NCBI RefSeq assembly: GCF_000178455.1
Contig: NZ_ADNU01000069.1
Span: 1-54,976, forward strand
Source: Brevibacterium mcbrellneri ATCC 49030
GTDB taxonomy: Bacteria; Actinomycetota; Actinomycetes; Actinomycetales; Brevibacteriaceae
Reading direction: 5' to 3'
DNA: 54,976 nucleotides
Part shown: in pieces, positions 34,399 to 44,260 of the stretch
Position numbering within the stretch: the stretch's first letter is position 1
How the letters are laid out: every line of letters begins with the position of its first letter
Notes under the pieces: model-generated
Database searches by the model: none
Told to the model about the DNA's origin: nothing
What the model saw: the letters and a program-made list of their open reading frames with translations, nothing else
Position numbers and translations under genes: made by a program

Positions 34399-35681
34399 CA
34401 GTACTGTTTCAGTCCTTCATAGAGCGGGAATGCTTGGGTCAGGCGGTTAACGCGCTGGCGCTGTTCGTCAAGGTCGCAGCCTGGTTTGAGGACCTGCGCC
34501 ATGATGTCGGCGACTTCGGTGAATTCTTCGTGGCCAAAGCCTCGGGAAGCCAGTGCTGGGGTTCCCACGCGCAGGCCCGAGGTGACCATGGGTGGCCGTG
34601 GGTCGAAAGGAACCGCGTTGCGGTTAACAGTGATGCCAACCGAGTGGAGTAGGTCTTCCGCTTCTTGCCCGTTGAGCGCGGAGTTGCGCAGGTCGACGAG
34701 CACCAGGTGGACGTCGGTTCCTTCTGTCAGCACGCTGACACCGGCGTCGGTGACGTCGTCCTGCAGGAGGCGTTCAGCCACGATCTTTGCTCCACGAATG
34801 GTGCGTTCTTGCTTTTCTTTGAACTCAGCTGACTGTGCGATCTTAAATGCGATCGCTTTAGCCGCAACCACGTGCATGAGCGGCCCGCCCTGCTGTCCAG
34901 GGAACACAGCCGAGTTGATCTTCTTGGCGATGTCTTCGTCGCGGCTCAGGATCAGACCTGAACGTGGGCCACTGAGGGTCTTGTGCACGGTTGAGGACAC
35001 CACGTCCGCGTATGGGACGGGGCTGGGGTGCAGACCTGCGGCCACGAGCCCGGCGAAGTGCGCCATGTCTACCCAAAGTTTCGCGCCAACTTCGTCAGCA
35101 ATTTCGCGGAATGCTTCGAAGTCGAGGTGGCGTGGGTAGGCCGACCAGCCGGCCACAATCACTTTTGGCTTGCTTTCCAGCGCGGTCTTGCGCACCTTGT
35201 CCATGTCCAGACGGTTGGTTGCTTCGTCCACACCGTATGCGGCGATGTCGTAGAGGCGGCCGGAGAAGTTGATCTTCATACCGTGAGTCAAGTGACCACC
35301 GTGGGCCAGGCTCATTCCCATCAGCGTGTCCCCTGGGCGGGCCAGAGCGTGCATGACGGCCGCATTTGCCTGTGCGCCAGAGTGAGGCTGCACGTTAGCG
35401 AAGTTTGCCCCGAAAAGCTCTTTCACACGGTCGATCGCAAGGTTTTCTGCGACGTCAACGTGTTCGCACCCGCCGTAGTAGCGACGCCCGGGGTATCCTT
35501 CCGCGTACTTGTTAGTGAGGACTGACCCTTGGGTTTGCAGAATGGCTTTGGGGACGAAGTTTTCCGACGCGATCATCTCTAACGTGTCGCGTTGACGTTG
35601 CAGTTCGTCATTCAAAACCTGTGCGATTTCTGGATCGACCTGTTCGAGCGATTCGCTCAAAATGGAGGGCACTGACGACAT
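34398..35681 (-). CDS. glyA: Serine hydroxymethyltransferase
   Basis: A 427-residue PLP enzyme converting serine and THF to glycine and 5,10-methylene-THF. It contains [20 protein letters not shown] near the N-terminus, [16 protein letters not shown], and the PLP lysine in [14 protein letters not shown] (near residue 230). The ATG at 35681 is preferred to in-frame starts 18 codons upstream because AAGGAGAG lies 6-7 nt before it. It forms an operon with folD. No riboswitch was recognised in the leader. Confidence 0.97.
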   Translation of the reverse strand: MSSVPSILSESLEQVDPEIAQVLNDELQRQRDTLEMIASENFVPKAILQTQGSVLTNKYAEGYPGRRYYGGCEHVDVAENLAIDRVKELFGANFANVQPHSGAQANAAVMHALARPGDTLMGMSLAHGGHLTHGMKINFSGRLYDIAAYGVDEATNRLDMDKVRKTALESKPKVIVAGWSAYPRHLDFEAFREIADEVGAKLWVDMAHFAGLVAAGLHPSPVPYADVVSSTVHKTLSGPRSGLILSRDEDIAKKINSAVFPGQQGGPLMHVVAAKAIAFKIAQSAEFKEKQERTIRGAKIVAERLLQDDVTDAGVSVLTEGTDVHLVLVDLRNSALNGQEAEDLLHSVGITVNRNAVPFDPRPPMVTSGLRVGTPALASRGFGHEEFTEVADIMAQVLKPGCDLDEQRQRVNRLTQAFPLYEGLKQY

Positions 35682-35849
35682 TAAACTCTCCTTGCAGAAC
35701 TGAAGATCAGCGCTCATCTTTGTGACACTGACCACCCTTGTTTAAGGGCCTATGTTCACCTTAACAGCGAGCTCACACACGGGCCGTTGTTATTCGTCGA
35801 TTGGGCGGGCGTGACCGCGAAAGCCGCAACCACCTCGGCCTGGAAGTGA

Positions 35850-37001
35850 TTAATCTTCGATCGGACCTAACAGTGCGTTGCTGTACGCGGAGTGCAGGCT
35901 CTCGTTGTCACTGGGCTGGTAGATTCCCGCCAGGACATCCCGGTACAAGCGCTGGAGTTCGCTGCGCGAATAGTACTGCGAACCTCCACACACGCGCAGG
36001 GCAGTGTCAACGGCACTCTTTGCCGCCTCGGCCGACCTATTCTTCGCCGCCGAAAAGTGCAAGAACCACTTCATGCCGTAGTTAGGATCACGGTCAGTGC
36101 CCACCAGGTCAAAGTCCTCCGTGAGTTTTTCAAGCTGTAGGCTAGCGCCGTCCATGAGGATTGCGGCTGATGCGATCTGCCAACGAATGTCGGGGTCCTT
36201 GGAATACGGGGCGCCTTTGGCTCGGGACATGCGCTTCTGCACAATCTCGCTGGCCAGGGAGACCGCGCGTTCACCAATTCCGTTGTACACACTGCCCAAG
36301 AACAGTTCGAAACACCCGAAAATCCCGAACACAAACGGGTCATCATTGGGCCCTACAGGCGTATGCGTGGCGACGCGATCAGACGACAAGAGCACGTTGT
36401 TCAGGACCGTTGTACACGACTGGGTGGCACGCATGCCCAAGGTGTCCCAGTCGTCCTTGATTTCGATGCCTTCTGAGTCGCGGTCGATGAAACCGAAAAC
36501 TAGCTGGTCCGAGTCCTTCACGCGAGCGTGGACAACCAAGCGCGTCCACACCGGCGACAGGGAGGTGAAGATCTTGGTGCCCGTGAGCTCGTAGCCGTCA
36601 TCCGTGGGGACCGCTTCAGTGGAGGAGTCGAACAGGACGGAGTCGTTGCCGGCTTCGCTGATCCCGAACGCGAAAATGTGCCCATCCATCGCGTCACGCA
36701 AAACCCAGTCGGTGGTCGTATCGCCCGCACGGTGCAAACGCGCGCACAACCCCACGATGATCTGGTGCATGTTGAACGCGAGCGCCGTTGCCGGAGCCGC
36801 CTGAGCGAGCGTACGTTGGACGCGTGACACCTCGGCGACACTCATCCCCGCCCCGCCAAAGGACTCAGGAACCAACATGGTGAGATAGTCGGCTGCCCGC
36901 AGGTCCTCCATATCTTCAAAGCAGAACTCATTGTTCGCGTCATAGCGGGGAGCACGTTCACGTAACGTGTCAAGAAGCTGGAGAGACAGAATGTCGGTCA
37001 T
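35850..37001 (-). CDS. Acyl-CoA dehydrogenase family flavoprotein
   Basis: A 383-residue protein with the acyl-CoA dehydrogenase fold. The N-terminal helical domain contains YLTMLVPESFGGAGMSVAEV. The middle beta domain contains FAFGISEAGNDSVLF and GTKIFTSLSP. The C-terminal helices end with GGSQYYSRSELQRLYRDVLA and PSDNES. This C-terminus resembles the ACAD branch that includes flavin-dependent monooxygenases and biosynthetic dehydrogenases rather than beta-oxidation enzymes, so the reaction is uncertain. The ATG at 37001 has AAAGGAAA upstream. It is divergent from the PaaK-like ligase gene across 78-98 nt. Confidence 0.85.
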   Translation of the reverse strand: MTDILSLQLLDTLRERAPRYDANNEFCFEDMEDLRAADYLTMLVPESFGGAGMSVAEVSRVQRTLAQAAPATALAFNMHQIIVGLCARLHRAGDTTTDWVLRDAMDGHIFAFGISEAGNDSVLFDSSTEAVPTDDGYELTGTKIFTSLSPVWTRLVVHARVKDSDQLVFGFIDRDSEGIEIKDDWDTLGMRATQSCTTVLNNVLLSSDRVATHTPVGPNDDPFVFGIFGCFELFLGSVYNGIGERAVSLASEIVQKRMSRAKGAPYSKDPDIRWQIASAAILMDGASLQLEKLTEDFDLVGTDRDPNYGMKWFLHFSAAKNRSAEAAKSAVDTALRVCGGSQYYSRSELQRLYRDVLAGIYQPSDNESLHSAYSNALLGPIED

Positions 37002-37078
37002 GAAATTTTCCTTTCTTTTCGCGTCCCACGTTACCCGTGTGACAGTTTTGGCAAGTTGTACCTAAACAAATCTCACGC

Positions 37079-37099
37079 ATGACCACTAGGTTTGGTCAT
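37079..37099. promoter_or_regulatory. Inverted repeat just before the PaaK-like ligase
   Basis: ATGACCA (37079-37085) and TGGTCAT (37093-37099) are exact inverted copies with a 7-nt spacer, ending directly before the ATG at 37100 and about 80 nt from the divergent flavoprotein gene. It is a possible operator shared by both genes. Confidence 0.4.
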
Positions 37100-38704
37100 A
37101 TGAGTGAAAAGCGTCCAGCCCTGCGCAAACCCGTCATCAAACGCGGACCCGTCAATATCGCACGTCAGACCCTGCTGCGGCTCACCAACATGGGCTTGAC
37201 CACTGCATACAAGGCATACCGTGTGCATCCGGCGATTTGGCGGCTCACCGCGCGCAATTACCAGCCGGGGCTCGAACGCATCGCCCGGCTCAACGCATGG
37301 ATGATTTGCCAACAGGCCTCCCTGGACGTTCCGGCGTACCAAGACTATTTAGTTGAAAACGACTACGAGTTCACGTGGTGGAATCTGCAGAACTACCCTG
37401 CGACCAATAAACACGATTACGTCACGCAGTATTCCGAAGACGAGCGGTGCTGGAACGGCTCCATTGAGACCGTGGGCACTGTCGTGGACGAATCATCCGG
37501 ATCATCAGGCAAGCCGTTTAACTGGATGCGGTCAAAAAAGGAATTGGACACGGTCCACCGCAACGTAGCCGGGTACGTGACGTTCCTGTTCGGTTCGCGT
37601 GACCTGTTCTGCATCAACGCGTTTTCCATGGGTGCGTGGGCCACGGGAACCAACACGGGACTGGCCATGGCCAAAGTCGCAATGGTGAAAAACACGGGCC
37701 CTGATCTAGAGAAAATCATTGACACGTTGACCCACTTTGGACCGGGCCACACGTATTTGATCAGTGCTTATCCTCCATTCCTCAAACACTTAGTCGACTA
37801 CATGGACAACGACACAGAACGCGGCCCGGAGTACTGGGACCAGTTCACGCTCAACGGGTTCGTGGGCGGCGAGGCCATGACAGAAGGTCTACGTGAACAC
37901 GTGGAGAAACGGTTCAACCGGGTGTACTCCGGTTACGGGGCCTCTGATCTGACAATCGGGATGGCCGGCGAAACCGATGTAGCGGTTGAGATCCGAAAAG
38001 AGCTGACACGCAACGCTGACTTCCGCGCGGCCCTGCTAGGCGAAGACGAATCGCGCGTTCCTATGATTTTCCAGTACAACCCGCTAGAGACATTCTTGGA
38101 AACAACTGAAGACAATGAGCTTATTGTCACAATTAACTCAGCGGCGGTGATGAGCCCTAGGCTTCGCTACAACATCGGTGATGAGGCCACGCTCATGAGC
38201 TTTGACGACATGGTAAACATCACGCGCGCATTCCCGCACTTAGCAAAACGCTTGTCTGAAGCGTTCAAGCGTCAGGGAATGCGCCTGCCGTTCGTGTTGC
38301 TGTTTGGTCGTTCGGATTCCACGATTTCGTACATGGGCGCGAACATTTATCCGTTGGACGTTGAGAACGGTTTGTACCGCGATGAGCGCTACGCACCATT
38401 GATTGATTCGTTCCGCATTGAGCTTCAGGACACTGGAGCCTTGGAGATGCGACCTACCTTGCACATCCAGCTGCGGGACACCTCGGCGGCGGAAAACTTG
38501 GACGCTGACCAGCGCGAACAGATGCGCACCGCACTGACCGCGGGGGTTCTTGAGCACTTGTCCGCGGTGTCACGTGACTTCAAGCAGTCGCTGGAGGAAG
38601 ACCCGTCGGCGGCAGACATTCGCGTTGAGCTCCACGACCACGGCACGGGCCCGTTCGCGGAGGCTACCAAGAAGATCAAGAACACCTACCTGATGAAGTC
38701 CTAG
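37100..38704 (+). CDS. PaaK-like adenylate-forming ligase
   Basis: About 534 residues related to phenylacetate-CoA ligase / coenzyme F390 synthetase-type adenylating enzymes. The phosphate-binding loop is VVDESSGSSGKPFNW (about residues 130-144). The adenylate motif is YSGYGASDLTIGMAGE. The hinge/C-terminal motif is FGRSDSTISYMGANIYPLDV. The end KIKNTYLMKS may supply the C-terminal lysine. It probably activates a carboxylic acid as acyl-AMP and then a thioester; the acid is unknown. The start is uncertain: ATG 37100 or ATG 37079 (seven residues longer), neither with a good Shine-Dalgarno. It is the first gene of a four-gene run. Confidence 0.8.
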   Translation: MSEKRPALRKPVIKRGPVNIARQTLLRLTNMGLTTAYKAYRVHPAIWRLTARNYQPGLERIARLNAWMICQQASLDVPAYQDYLVENDYEFTWWNLQNYPATNKHDYVTQYSEDERCWNGSIETVGTVVDESSGSSGKPFNWMRSKKELDTVHRNVAGYVTFLFGSRDLFCINAFSMGAWATGTNTGLAMAKVAMVKNTGPDLEKIIDTLTHFGPGHTYLISAYPPFLKHLVDYMDNDTERGPEYWDQFTLNGFVGGEAMTEGLREHVEKRFNRVYSGYGASDLTIGMAGETDVAVEIRKELTRNADFRAALLGEDESRVPMIFQYNPLETFLETTEDNELIVTINSAAVMSPRLRYNIGDEATLMSFDDMVNITRAFPHLAKRLSEAFKRQGMRLPFVLLFGRSDSTISYMGANIYPLDVENGLYRDERYAPLIDSFRIELQDTGALEMRPTLHIQLRDTSAAENLDADQREQMRTALTAGVLEHLSAVSRDFKQSLEEDPSAADIRVELHDHGTGPFAEATKKIKNTYLMKS

Positions 38705-38778
38705 CCGCCGCCCAAGCAGCCGCCGTCCAAGCATCCGCCCGCCCAGACACCCCTCCGACACCAACAACAGGAGCACAC

Positions 38779-39267
38779 ATGCGTACACGTGACTTTTCCG
38801 CCACCCCACCCCAGGGGCAGGGCAACGCTCTGTTCTTGGGGTGTAACGAGTACCGGTCGGTCCTGGACATGGCTGACCAGGTGCGCCGCTGGACCAAACT
38901 GGCCCGAACTCTCAAACGCGCCCCCGGCTACCTGTGGCACCGCAGTTACTACGAGTTCCCCAAGCGGATCGGCCTGGTTGTTGTGTTCCAGTCCCTCGAC
39001 GACCTCATGCGCTTTGCCCGCACGCAGGAACACCACGAAATCATGCACTGGCTGGTGGGCAAAGGCGACAAATCCCCAGCTAAAGGAGGGTTTATCCGCA
39101 TTTACGAGGCGAACGAATGGGGGTACTCCAACGGCATCTTCCGCGCCGAGGACGGCCGCACCGGCATGATCGACCGCTTTACACAGCTCCCCGGCGAATC
39201 GGCAACGTCCAGCACTCAGTTGCCCGGTGCCGCCACCTCGCCCAGCACCCGCACCGACCTCCCGTGA
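38779..39267 (+). CDS. DUF4188 (Af470-like monooxygenase family) protein
   Basis: A 162-residue protein of the DUF4188 type, probably a dimeric alpha/beta-barrel. RAPGYLWHRSYYEFPKRIGL and VVFQSLDDLMRFARTQEHHE (about residues 47-92) are the recognisable core, followed by MHWLVGKGDK and GGFIRIYEANEWGYSNGIF. Some relatives occur in fungal and bacterial natural-product clusters and are called monooxygenase-like, but no activity is established. The ATG at 38779 has ACAGGAG upstream. The C-terminal Ser/Thr/Pro-rich tail is poorly conserved-looking. Its stop overlaps the next start by 4 nt. Confidence 0.7.
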   Translation: MRTRDFSATPPQGQGNALFLGCNEYRSVLDMADQVRRWTKLARTLKRAPGYLWHRSYYEFPKRIGLVVVFQSLDDLMRFARTQEHHEIMHWLVGKGDKSPAKGGFIRIYEANEWGYSNGIFRAEDGRTGMIDRFTQLPGESATSSTQLPGAATSPSTRTDLP

Positions 39268-40439
39268 CCCCAGTGATCCCCATGCCTCCCATGATTACCG
39301 TCGAACAGGTGGAAACCCGCGCGCAGCTGCGTGAGTTCTGTGCGGTTCCAGCGTGGATGACCCCCGCCGAGGTGGCTTCCCGGGTCCCGCTGTTACGTTC
39401 CGATGTGGTGGCATGGCACCGGGGCAGGTCGTGGTTTCCCGGCCCGGTGACGTTGCTGTTGGCCCGCGACGCGCATGGCACGGTTGTGGGCCGGTGTACG
39501 GTCCATTCGCACGCTGACATGGACGCGAAGCTTGGCTTTCCTACCTTGTTGTTTGGGGCCCTCGAGTTTGCACACCGCGACGCTTTCGAGGCGCTCATGG
39601 CCACGGTTGATGAGCACGCCGCCCGCACCGGCAAGACACACATCATGGGGCCGGTCTCGCTGTTGCCCAACGAAACCGGGGGCGTTGTTGTCGCCGGTCA
39701 CGAACACCCGGGCTTCTTCGACTCCGCGTGGAACTCCCCGCTGGTGTCCCACGCGTTCGAGACAAGCGGCTTCACCCCGTTCAGCGGCGGCCGCACGTGG
39801 GAAGTGGACCTGGGTAAGGTGCCAGCTAAGCGGGCTACGGCGCCCGCGCCGCAAGCGTTCGCCGAGGTGGGAGTCGAGTTACTCAGCCCCGGCCGCTTGG
39901 GTGTGAGGAAGGTTTTGAACCGCGTGTTGCCCACGCTCAACGAAGCGTTCGACCCGCTCCCCTACTACACGCCCATTTCCGCAGAGCAGTTCGCGTCACA
40001 GACCAGTGGCTTGGAGTTGCTCATGGACCCCGGACTGATTGTGGCGGCCCAGGAGATGGGTGCAGAAGAATCCACCCCTGTCGCCGGGTTCATTCTCACT
40101 GTCCCCGACCCAGTCGAACATCTACGCGCAACCAACGGCGCTCTCTCCCCCACCTTTGCCGCACGGTTGCTACGGGAGCGCCTATCACGGCAGCGGTTAA
40201 CCACCTCGGCGAAGGATGCGGTCCTCATCATCCAGGGCTCCCGCCCGTCCGTACAAGGCCGAGGCGTCGTTTCGATCCTAGCGCGTCAGATGTTCTCGAC
40301 ACTCATCAAGAAGAACTACCGCCGACTTAGAATTACATTTATTGGCGAGGACAACCCCGGCTCGGAAGCAATCCCGCGCAGGGCCGGCGGTCACCCGCTC
40401 CACGACATCCTATTTTTCCTCCGAAAGGTGCACACGTGA
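39264..40439 (+). CDS. YghO-like GNAT-fold protein
   Basis: A 391-residue protein resembling the YghO family of GNAT-like hypothetical proteins. The N-terminal block is VETRAQLREFCAVPAWM. VTLLLARDAHGTVVGRCTVHS and THIMGPVSLLPNETGGVVVAG (corresponding to the family GPVNPSTNDECGLLVDG segment) follow. The C-terminal GNAT-like half ends with LARQMFSTLIKKNYRRLRIT. Family function is unknown; acyl transfer is plausible. The GTG start at 39264 overlaps the DUF4188 stop by 4 nt and excludes a longer upstream frame. It overlaps the following broken gene by 4 nt. Confidence 0.7.
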   Translation: MTPVIPMPPMITVEQVETRAQLREFCAVPAWMTPAEVASRVPLLRSDVVAWHRGRSWFPGPVTLLLARDAHGTVVGRCTVHSHADMDAKLGFPTLLFGALEFAHRDAFEALMATVDEHAARTGKTHIMGPVSLLPNETGGVVVAGHEHPGFFDSAWNSPLVSHAFETSGFTPFSGGRTWEVDLGKVPAKRATAPAPQAFAEVGVELLSPGRLGVRKVLNRVLPTLNEAFDPLPYYTPISAEQFASQTSGLELLMDPGLIVAAQEMGAEESTPVAGFILTVPDPVEHLRATNGALSPTFAARLLRERLSRQRLTTSAKDAVLIIQGSRPSVQGRGVVSILARQMFSTLIKKNYRRLRITFIGEDNPGSEAIPRRAGGHPLHDILFFLRKVHT

Positions 40440-41504
40440 GCTTCTCCGAGGCCACTTTCGAACGAGTTTTCGCAACCGCCGGCTGGGCGCCCAGCGCGCA
40501 CAACACGCAACCGTGGCTGCCCCAGGTGACCTCGCTGGCCCAGGCGCACGCTCCCCGTGACCGATCCGTACGCCATGGACCTGGGCCTCTCCCTGGGCTG
40601 TTGGGTCGAAGCGGCCAATATTGCCCTGGGCGCGACTAGTGCATGCATTGAGGACGTGCGCGTTCTGGGTGAAGAGCACGGTATCTGGCTTGAGTTGGAC
40701 GTCGCCGAGGTAGGTCCGGGTGCGAGCGGTTCCGGCAGCTCCGGTGGCCCTACCCTGAGCGCGAGTAACCTCGAAACTGACAGCGGGGCTAGTTTTAAAC
40801 CCGCCGAGGTGTTAGACCGCCAGGTGGACCGCGGCAAGTTACTGCCGCGCACCGACCGCCTGGAAGAGGCACTCACCCAGTTCGCCAAGACCAACTTCGC
40901 ATACACCTCGGACCCTATTGCCAGCGCCCAGATTCCTGAAGCCACCTGGAGCGCGGCCTCCCGGTACGCGCAGGCGGCGGCGCTGTCACCTCGGGAAGCC
41001 TTGGACGAAACCCTGAAGTGGTTGCGCCTAGACGACACCGACCCACGCTACTACCAGGACGGGCTGACCGCGGAAACACTGCGGATACCGCGGGCCGTGG
41101 CTCGCACAGGCGCCCGTCTGGTCAAGGGCGGAAGCGACACGCTTTTGAACGCCGTGTCCCGCACCGGCGTATGGAGCACCATGCTCCCCACGTTCACATC
41201 ACGCAGGGCCCCAGACCGCGTGGTGTTGGCGCTGCACCGCGATCACGCGTCGCAGGTCAGCGCAGAAGAATGGTTGCAGGCTGGGCGCGACCTGTTGCGG
41301 TTGTGGCTGATTCTTGCTCGCCACGGGCTCCGGGTGGCTGTCGAGTCGCAGTTGAAGGACACGCCATTGTCAGCTGCCATGCTGTGCGATGTTTTACGAC
41401 GCACCGACCCCCACGGCAGTTTCGTCCCGTTTGCCGTTTTCTCGGTAGGTGAGTCCGCAGGCGAGGTCCCCAAGTCACACCGTCTGGTAGAGCAAGAGTC
41501 CTAG
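40436..41504 (+). pseudogene. Nitroreductase-like flavoprotein gene, frameshifted
   Basis: The 5' part (GTG at 40436, overlapping the previous stop by 4 nt) encodes a nitroreductase N-terminus, FATAGWAPSAHNTQPWLPQV, including the FMN-phosphate motif APSxHNxQPW. About 20 codons later the homology moves to another frame, which reads RRTLPVTDPYAMDLGLSLGC and continues to 41504 with a typical C-terminal half (RDLLRLWLILARHGLRV). The first frame stops at 40639. The second frame has an upstream TGA, so neither alone makes a whole protein. The expected segment between QPW and TDPY also looks short, suggesting a deletion rather than one lost base. Confidence 0.7.
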
Positions 41505-41566
41505 CAGCACCCCCTTCTCGTTATGTGCCTCCTGTGGAGTAACACCTGACGAAACGGCGCAAAACA

Positions 41567-41600
41567 AAGAACCCGTCCACCAAACGGTGAACGGGCTCTT
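41567..41600 (-). terminator. Terminator of the rpoA-rplQ operon
   Basis: On the minus strand AAGAGCCCGTTCACC pairs with GGTGGACGGGTTCTT around a GTTT loop, then TGTTTTG follows. It lies 13 nt past the rplQ stop. Confidence 0.8.
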
Positions 41601-41612
41601 GCCAAAGAAACC

Positions 41613-42191
41613 TTACTTGGTTTCTTCTTCAGCCTTTTCGTCTGCTTCTTCAGCAGCGTCGTCAGCTACAGCCTGTGCTTCGTCTTCCTGAGCACCGGAG
41701 TCAACGTCAGCAGGAGCTTCAGCCTTAGCCTCAGCAGCTTCGTCAACCTTCTCTTCAGCTACGTCAGCTTCTTCAGCAGCAGCGGTTTCAGCCACTGCTT
41801 CAGCTTCCTTGACGGCCTTCTGCTTTGGCGAGTAAGTCTCAAGGACCAGTTCAATGACAGCCATTGGAGCGTTGTCGCCGCGACGAGGACCAATCTTGGT
41901 GATGCGCGTGTATCCACCTGGGCGCTCAGCAACAGCAGGAGCAATCGAGGTGAAAAGTTCGTGCACGATTCCCTTGTCGGAAATCGAAGCAAGAACACGA
42001 CGGCGTGACGCGAGGTCGCCACGCTTTGCGAACGTGATGAGACGTTCTGCAACGGGGCGCAGGCGCTTTGCCTTGGTCACCGTGGTGGTTACTGACTTGT
42101 TTTCAAAGAGCTGGGCTGCCAAGTTGTTCAGCATTGCCCGCTCGTGCGCCGGGGAACCTCCCAGACGGGTTCCCTTAGTAGGGGTAGGCAT
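41613..42191 (-). CDS. rplQ: 50S ribosomal protein L17
   Basis: A 192-residue ribosomal protein. The first 120 residues are the L17 domain ([20 protein letters not shown], then [20 protein letters not shown] and RGGYTRI-like [20 protein letters not shown]). Residues about 130-192 form a low-complexity Ala/Glu/Asp-rich acidic tail. L17 is about 120-130 residues in many bacteria; acidic extensions are common in actinobacteria. It follows rpoA by about 20 nt and ends the operon. Confidence 0.96.
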   Translation of the reverse strand: MPTPTKGTRLGGSPAHERAMLNNLAAQLFENKSVTTTVTKAKRLRPVAERLITFAKRGDLASRRRVLASISDKGIVHELFTSIAPAVAERPGGYTRITKIGPRRGDNAPMAVIELVLETYSPKQKAVKEAEAVAETAAAEEADVAEEKVDEAAEAKAEAPADVDSGAQEDEAQAVADDAAEEADEKAEEETK

Positions 42192-42212
42192 GGATATTTC
42201 TCCTTGGAATTC

Positions 42213-43211
42213 TTAGAACTGTTCGTCCTCAACGAACGATTCGTCTGAGTCGAGGTTAGCTTCACCGAATCCGTTCGGGCTGTCCTTGAGGCTCAGGTTC
42301 AGTTCATTAAGTTTCTGCTTGACTTCGTCGATGGACTTCGAACCGAAGTTACGGATGTCCATGAGGTCAGCTTCGCTACGAGCAACCAGTTCACCAACAG
42401 TGTGAATACCTTCGCGCTTGAGGCAGTTGTACGAACGAACCGTCAGATCGAGGTCCTCGATCGCAAGCGCCAGGTCAGCAGCCAAAGCAGCGTCAACTGG
42501 CGACGGTCCAATGTCAATACCTTCAGCTTCCACGTTGAGCTCGCGGGCAAGGCCGAACAGTTCGACAAGGGTCTTACCGGCCGATGCAACTGCATCACGT
42601 GGCAGAATCGATGGCTTGGTTTCTACGTCGATGATCAGGCGGTCGAAGTCGGTGCGCTGTTCAACACGTGTGGCTTCAACCTTGTAGGTGACCTTCAGCA
42701 CGGGCGAGTAGATCGAGTCGACAGGAATCCGGCCGATCTCAGCGTCAGCGTTCTTGTTCTGCGCAGCAGAAACATAACCGCGTCCGCGTTCGATCGTCAG
42801 TTCAATGTCGAGCTGACCTTCGTCATTGAGCGAAGCGATGTGCAGATCCGGGTTGTGGACCTCTACACCGCCAGGCGCAGAAATGTCGGCGGCCGTGACT
42901 TCGCCAGGACCCTGCTTGCGCAGGTAGGCGACGACAGGCTCGTCGAATTCCGAGGAGACGACCAGTGACTTGAGGTTCAAGATGAACTCGGTGACGTCTT
43001 CCTTAACTCCAGGCACGGTTGAGAACTCGTGCAGGACACCGTCCACCCGGATGCTGGTGACAGCAGCGCCAGGAATTGAGGACAGCAGGGTGCGACGAAG
43101 TGAGTTACCGAGGGTGTAACCGAAACCTGGTTCAAGAGGTTCAATGATGAATCGTGAACGGTAGTCGGATACGACCTCTTCGTTAAGCGTGGGGCGTTGT
43201 GCAATTAGCAC
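42213..43211 (-). CDS. rpoA: DNA-directed RNA polymerase alpha subunit
   Basis: A 332-residue alpha subunit. The N-terminal assembly domain contains [20 protein letters not shown] (about residues 30-49). The C-terminal DNA/regulator-binding domain contains [20 protein letters not shown] and [20 protein letters not shown] short acidic tail follows. The GTG start at 43211 gives the usual MLIAQRPTL actinobacterial N-terminus and has a purine-rich site upstream. It is preceded by rpsK with 88 nt between; rpsD is absent from this position. Confidence 0.98.
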   Translation of the reverse strand: MLIAQRPTLNEEVVSDYRSRFIIEPLEPGFGYTLGNSLRRTLLSSIPGAAVTSIRVDGVLHEFSTVPGVKEDVTEFILNLKSLVVSSEFDEPVVAYLRKQGPGEVTAADISAPGGVEVHNPDLHIASLNDEGQLDIELTIERGRGYVSAAQNKNADAEIGRIPVDSIYSPVLKVTYKVEATRVEQRTDFDRLIIDVETKPSILPRDAVASAGKTLVELFGLARELNVEAEGIDIGPSPVDAALAADLALAIEDLDLTVRSYNCLKREGIHTVGELVARSEADLMDIRNFGSKSIDEVKQKLNELNLSLKDSPNGFGEANLDSDESFVEDEQF

Positions 43212-43299
43212 GTTGGCTTCCTTTCAGCGAGCAACCGCTATTTGACGCTCGCATTGCACTCAGTGGAGGGATTTACTCGTGACGCAACCTGTTAGGGAA

Positions 43300-43701
43300 T
43301 TAGCCGCGACGACGCTTTGGAGGGCGGCAACCGTTGTGTGGAACTGGGGTGACATCCTGGATGGTGCCCAGTTCCAGACCAGCAGCCTGGAGCGAACGGA
43401 TCGCGGTTTCACGACCTGAACCCGGTCCCTTAACGAAAACGTCTACCTTCTTCAGGCCGTGCTCTTGAGCACGGCGAGCAGCAGACTCGGCAGCCATCTG
43501 AGCTGCGTAAGGGGTGGACTTACGGGATCCCTTGAAGCCAACCTCACCCGAGGAAGCCCAGGAGATCACAGCGCCCGTTGGGTCCGTGATCGAAACAATG
43601 GTGTTGTTAAAAGTTGACTTGATGTGCGCCTGGCCATTAACAACGCTCTTCTTGACCTTGCGACGCGTAGGACGCGCTGATGCGCGTGACTTGGGTGGCA
43701 T
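43300..43701 (-). CDS. rpsK: 30S ribosomal protein S11
   Basis: A 133-residue S11 protein of the 30S platform. It contains [20 protein letters not shown] and [19 protein letters not shown], and ends [16 protein letters not shown], the invariant family C-terminus. Length and position between rpsM and rpoA are standard. The ATG at 43701 has AAGGAG upstream. Confidence 0.98.
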   Translation of the reverse strand: MPPKSRASARPTRRKVKKSVVNGQAHIKSTFNNTIVSITDPTGAVISWASSGEVGFKGSRKSTPYAAQMAAESAARRAQEHGLKKVDVFVKGPGSGRETAIRSLQAAGLELGTIQDVTPVPHNGCRPPKRRRG

Positions 43702-43728
43702 GTGTGAAAACTCCTTACGAAAACCTGA

Positions 43729-44097
43729 TTACTTCTTCTTACCGGCCACGGTGCGCTTTGGTCCCTTGCGGGTACGCGCGTTGGTCTTAGTGCGCTGACC
43801 ACGCACTGGAAGTCCGCGGCGGTGGCGGAGGCCTTCGTAGCTACCAATTTCCACCTTGCGGCGAATGTCAGCTGCAACCTCACGGCGGAGGTCACCTTCT
43901 ACTTTAAAAGTACCTTCGATGTAGTCGCGCAACTGCACGAGTTCATCGTCAGTAAGGTCCTTCACACGGGTGTCCGGGTTAACCCCGGTCTCCGTCAGGG
44001 TCTGGCTCGCACGAGTGCGGCCCACACCATAGATGTATGTCAAGGCGACTTCCACACGCTTTTCGCGCGGGAGGTCGACTCCGGCAAGACGTGCCAT
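43729..44097 (-). CDS. rpsM: 30S ribosomal protein S13
   Basis: A 122-residue S13 protein of the 30S head. It begins [20 protein letters not shown], contains the [10 protein letters not shown] helix-hairpin-helix region, and ends with the basic [19 protein letters not shown] segment and KKK tail. It is 27 nt upstream of rpsK in the same operon. Confidence 0.98.
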   Translation of the reverse strand: MARLAGVDLPREKRVEVALTYIYGVGRTRASQTLTETGVNPDTRVKDLTDDELVQLRDYIEGTFKVEGDLRREVAADIRRKVEIGSYEGLRHRRGLPVRGQRTKTNARTRKGPKRTVAGKKK

Positions 44098-44260
44098 ATT
44101 TGCGGTTCTCCTATTGTTGATCAGAGGTACTTACTCAGACCTGTTCCCTTTCGGGTCCTCGGCCCCTGAACCGAGGGTGTCGTCCCGCTTGTGCGGGGGG
44201 CGAGGCCTGCTTGGGTGTGGGTTCGCCTGCTGAGCAGTGCGAATCCGTGATCTGCGTTGA

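Noticed and set aside
35682..35849. A riboswitch upstream of glyA
   Set aside because: I could not find a glycine, SAM or folate riboswitch core in the sequence; only a normal Shine-Dalgarno is visible.
40391..41038. Minus-strand open frame opposite the nitroreductase region
   Set aside because: It is an antisense shadow; the plus-strand nitroreductase motifs in two frames explain the region.
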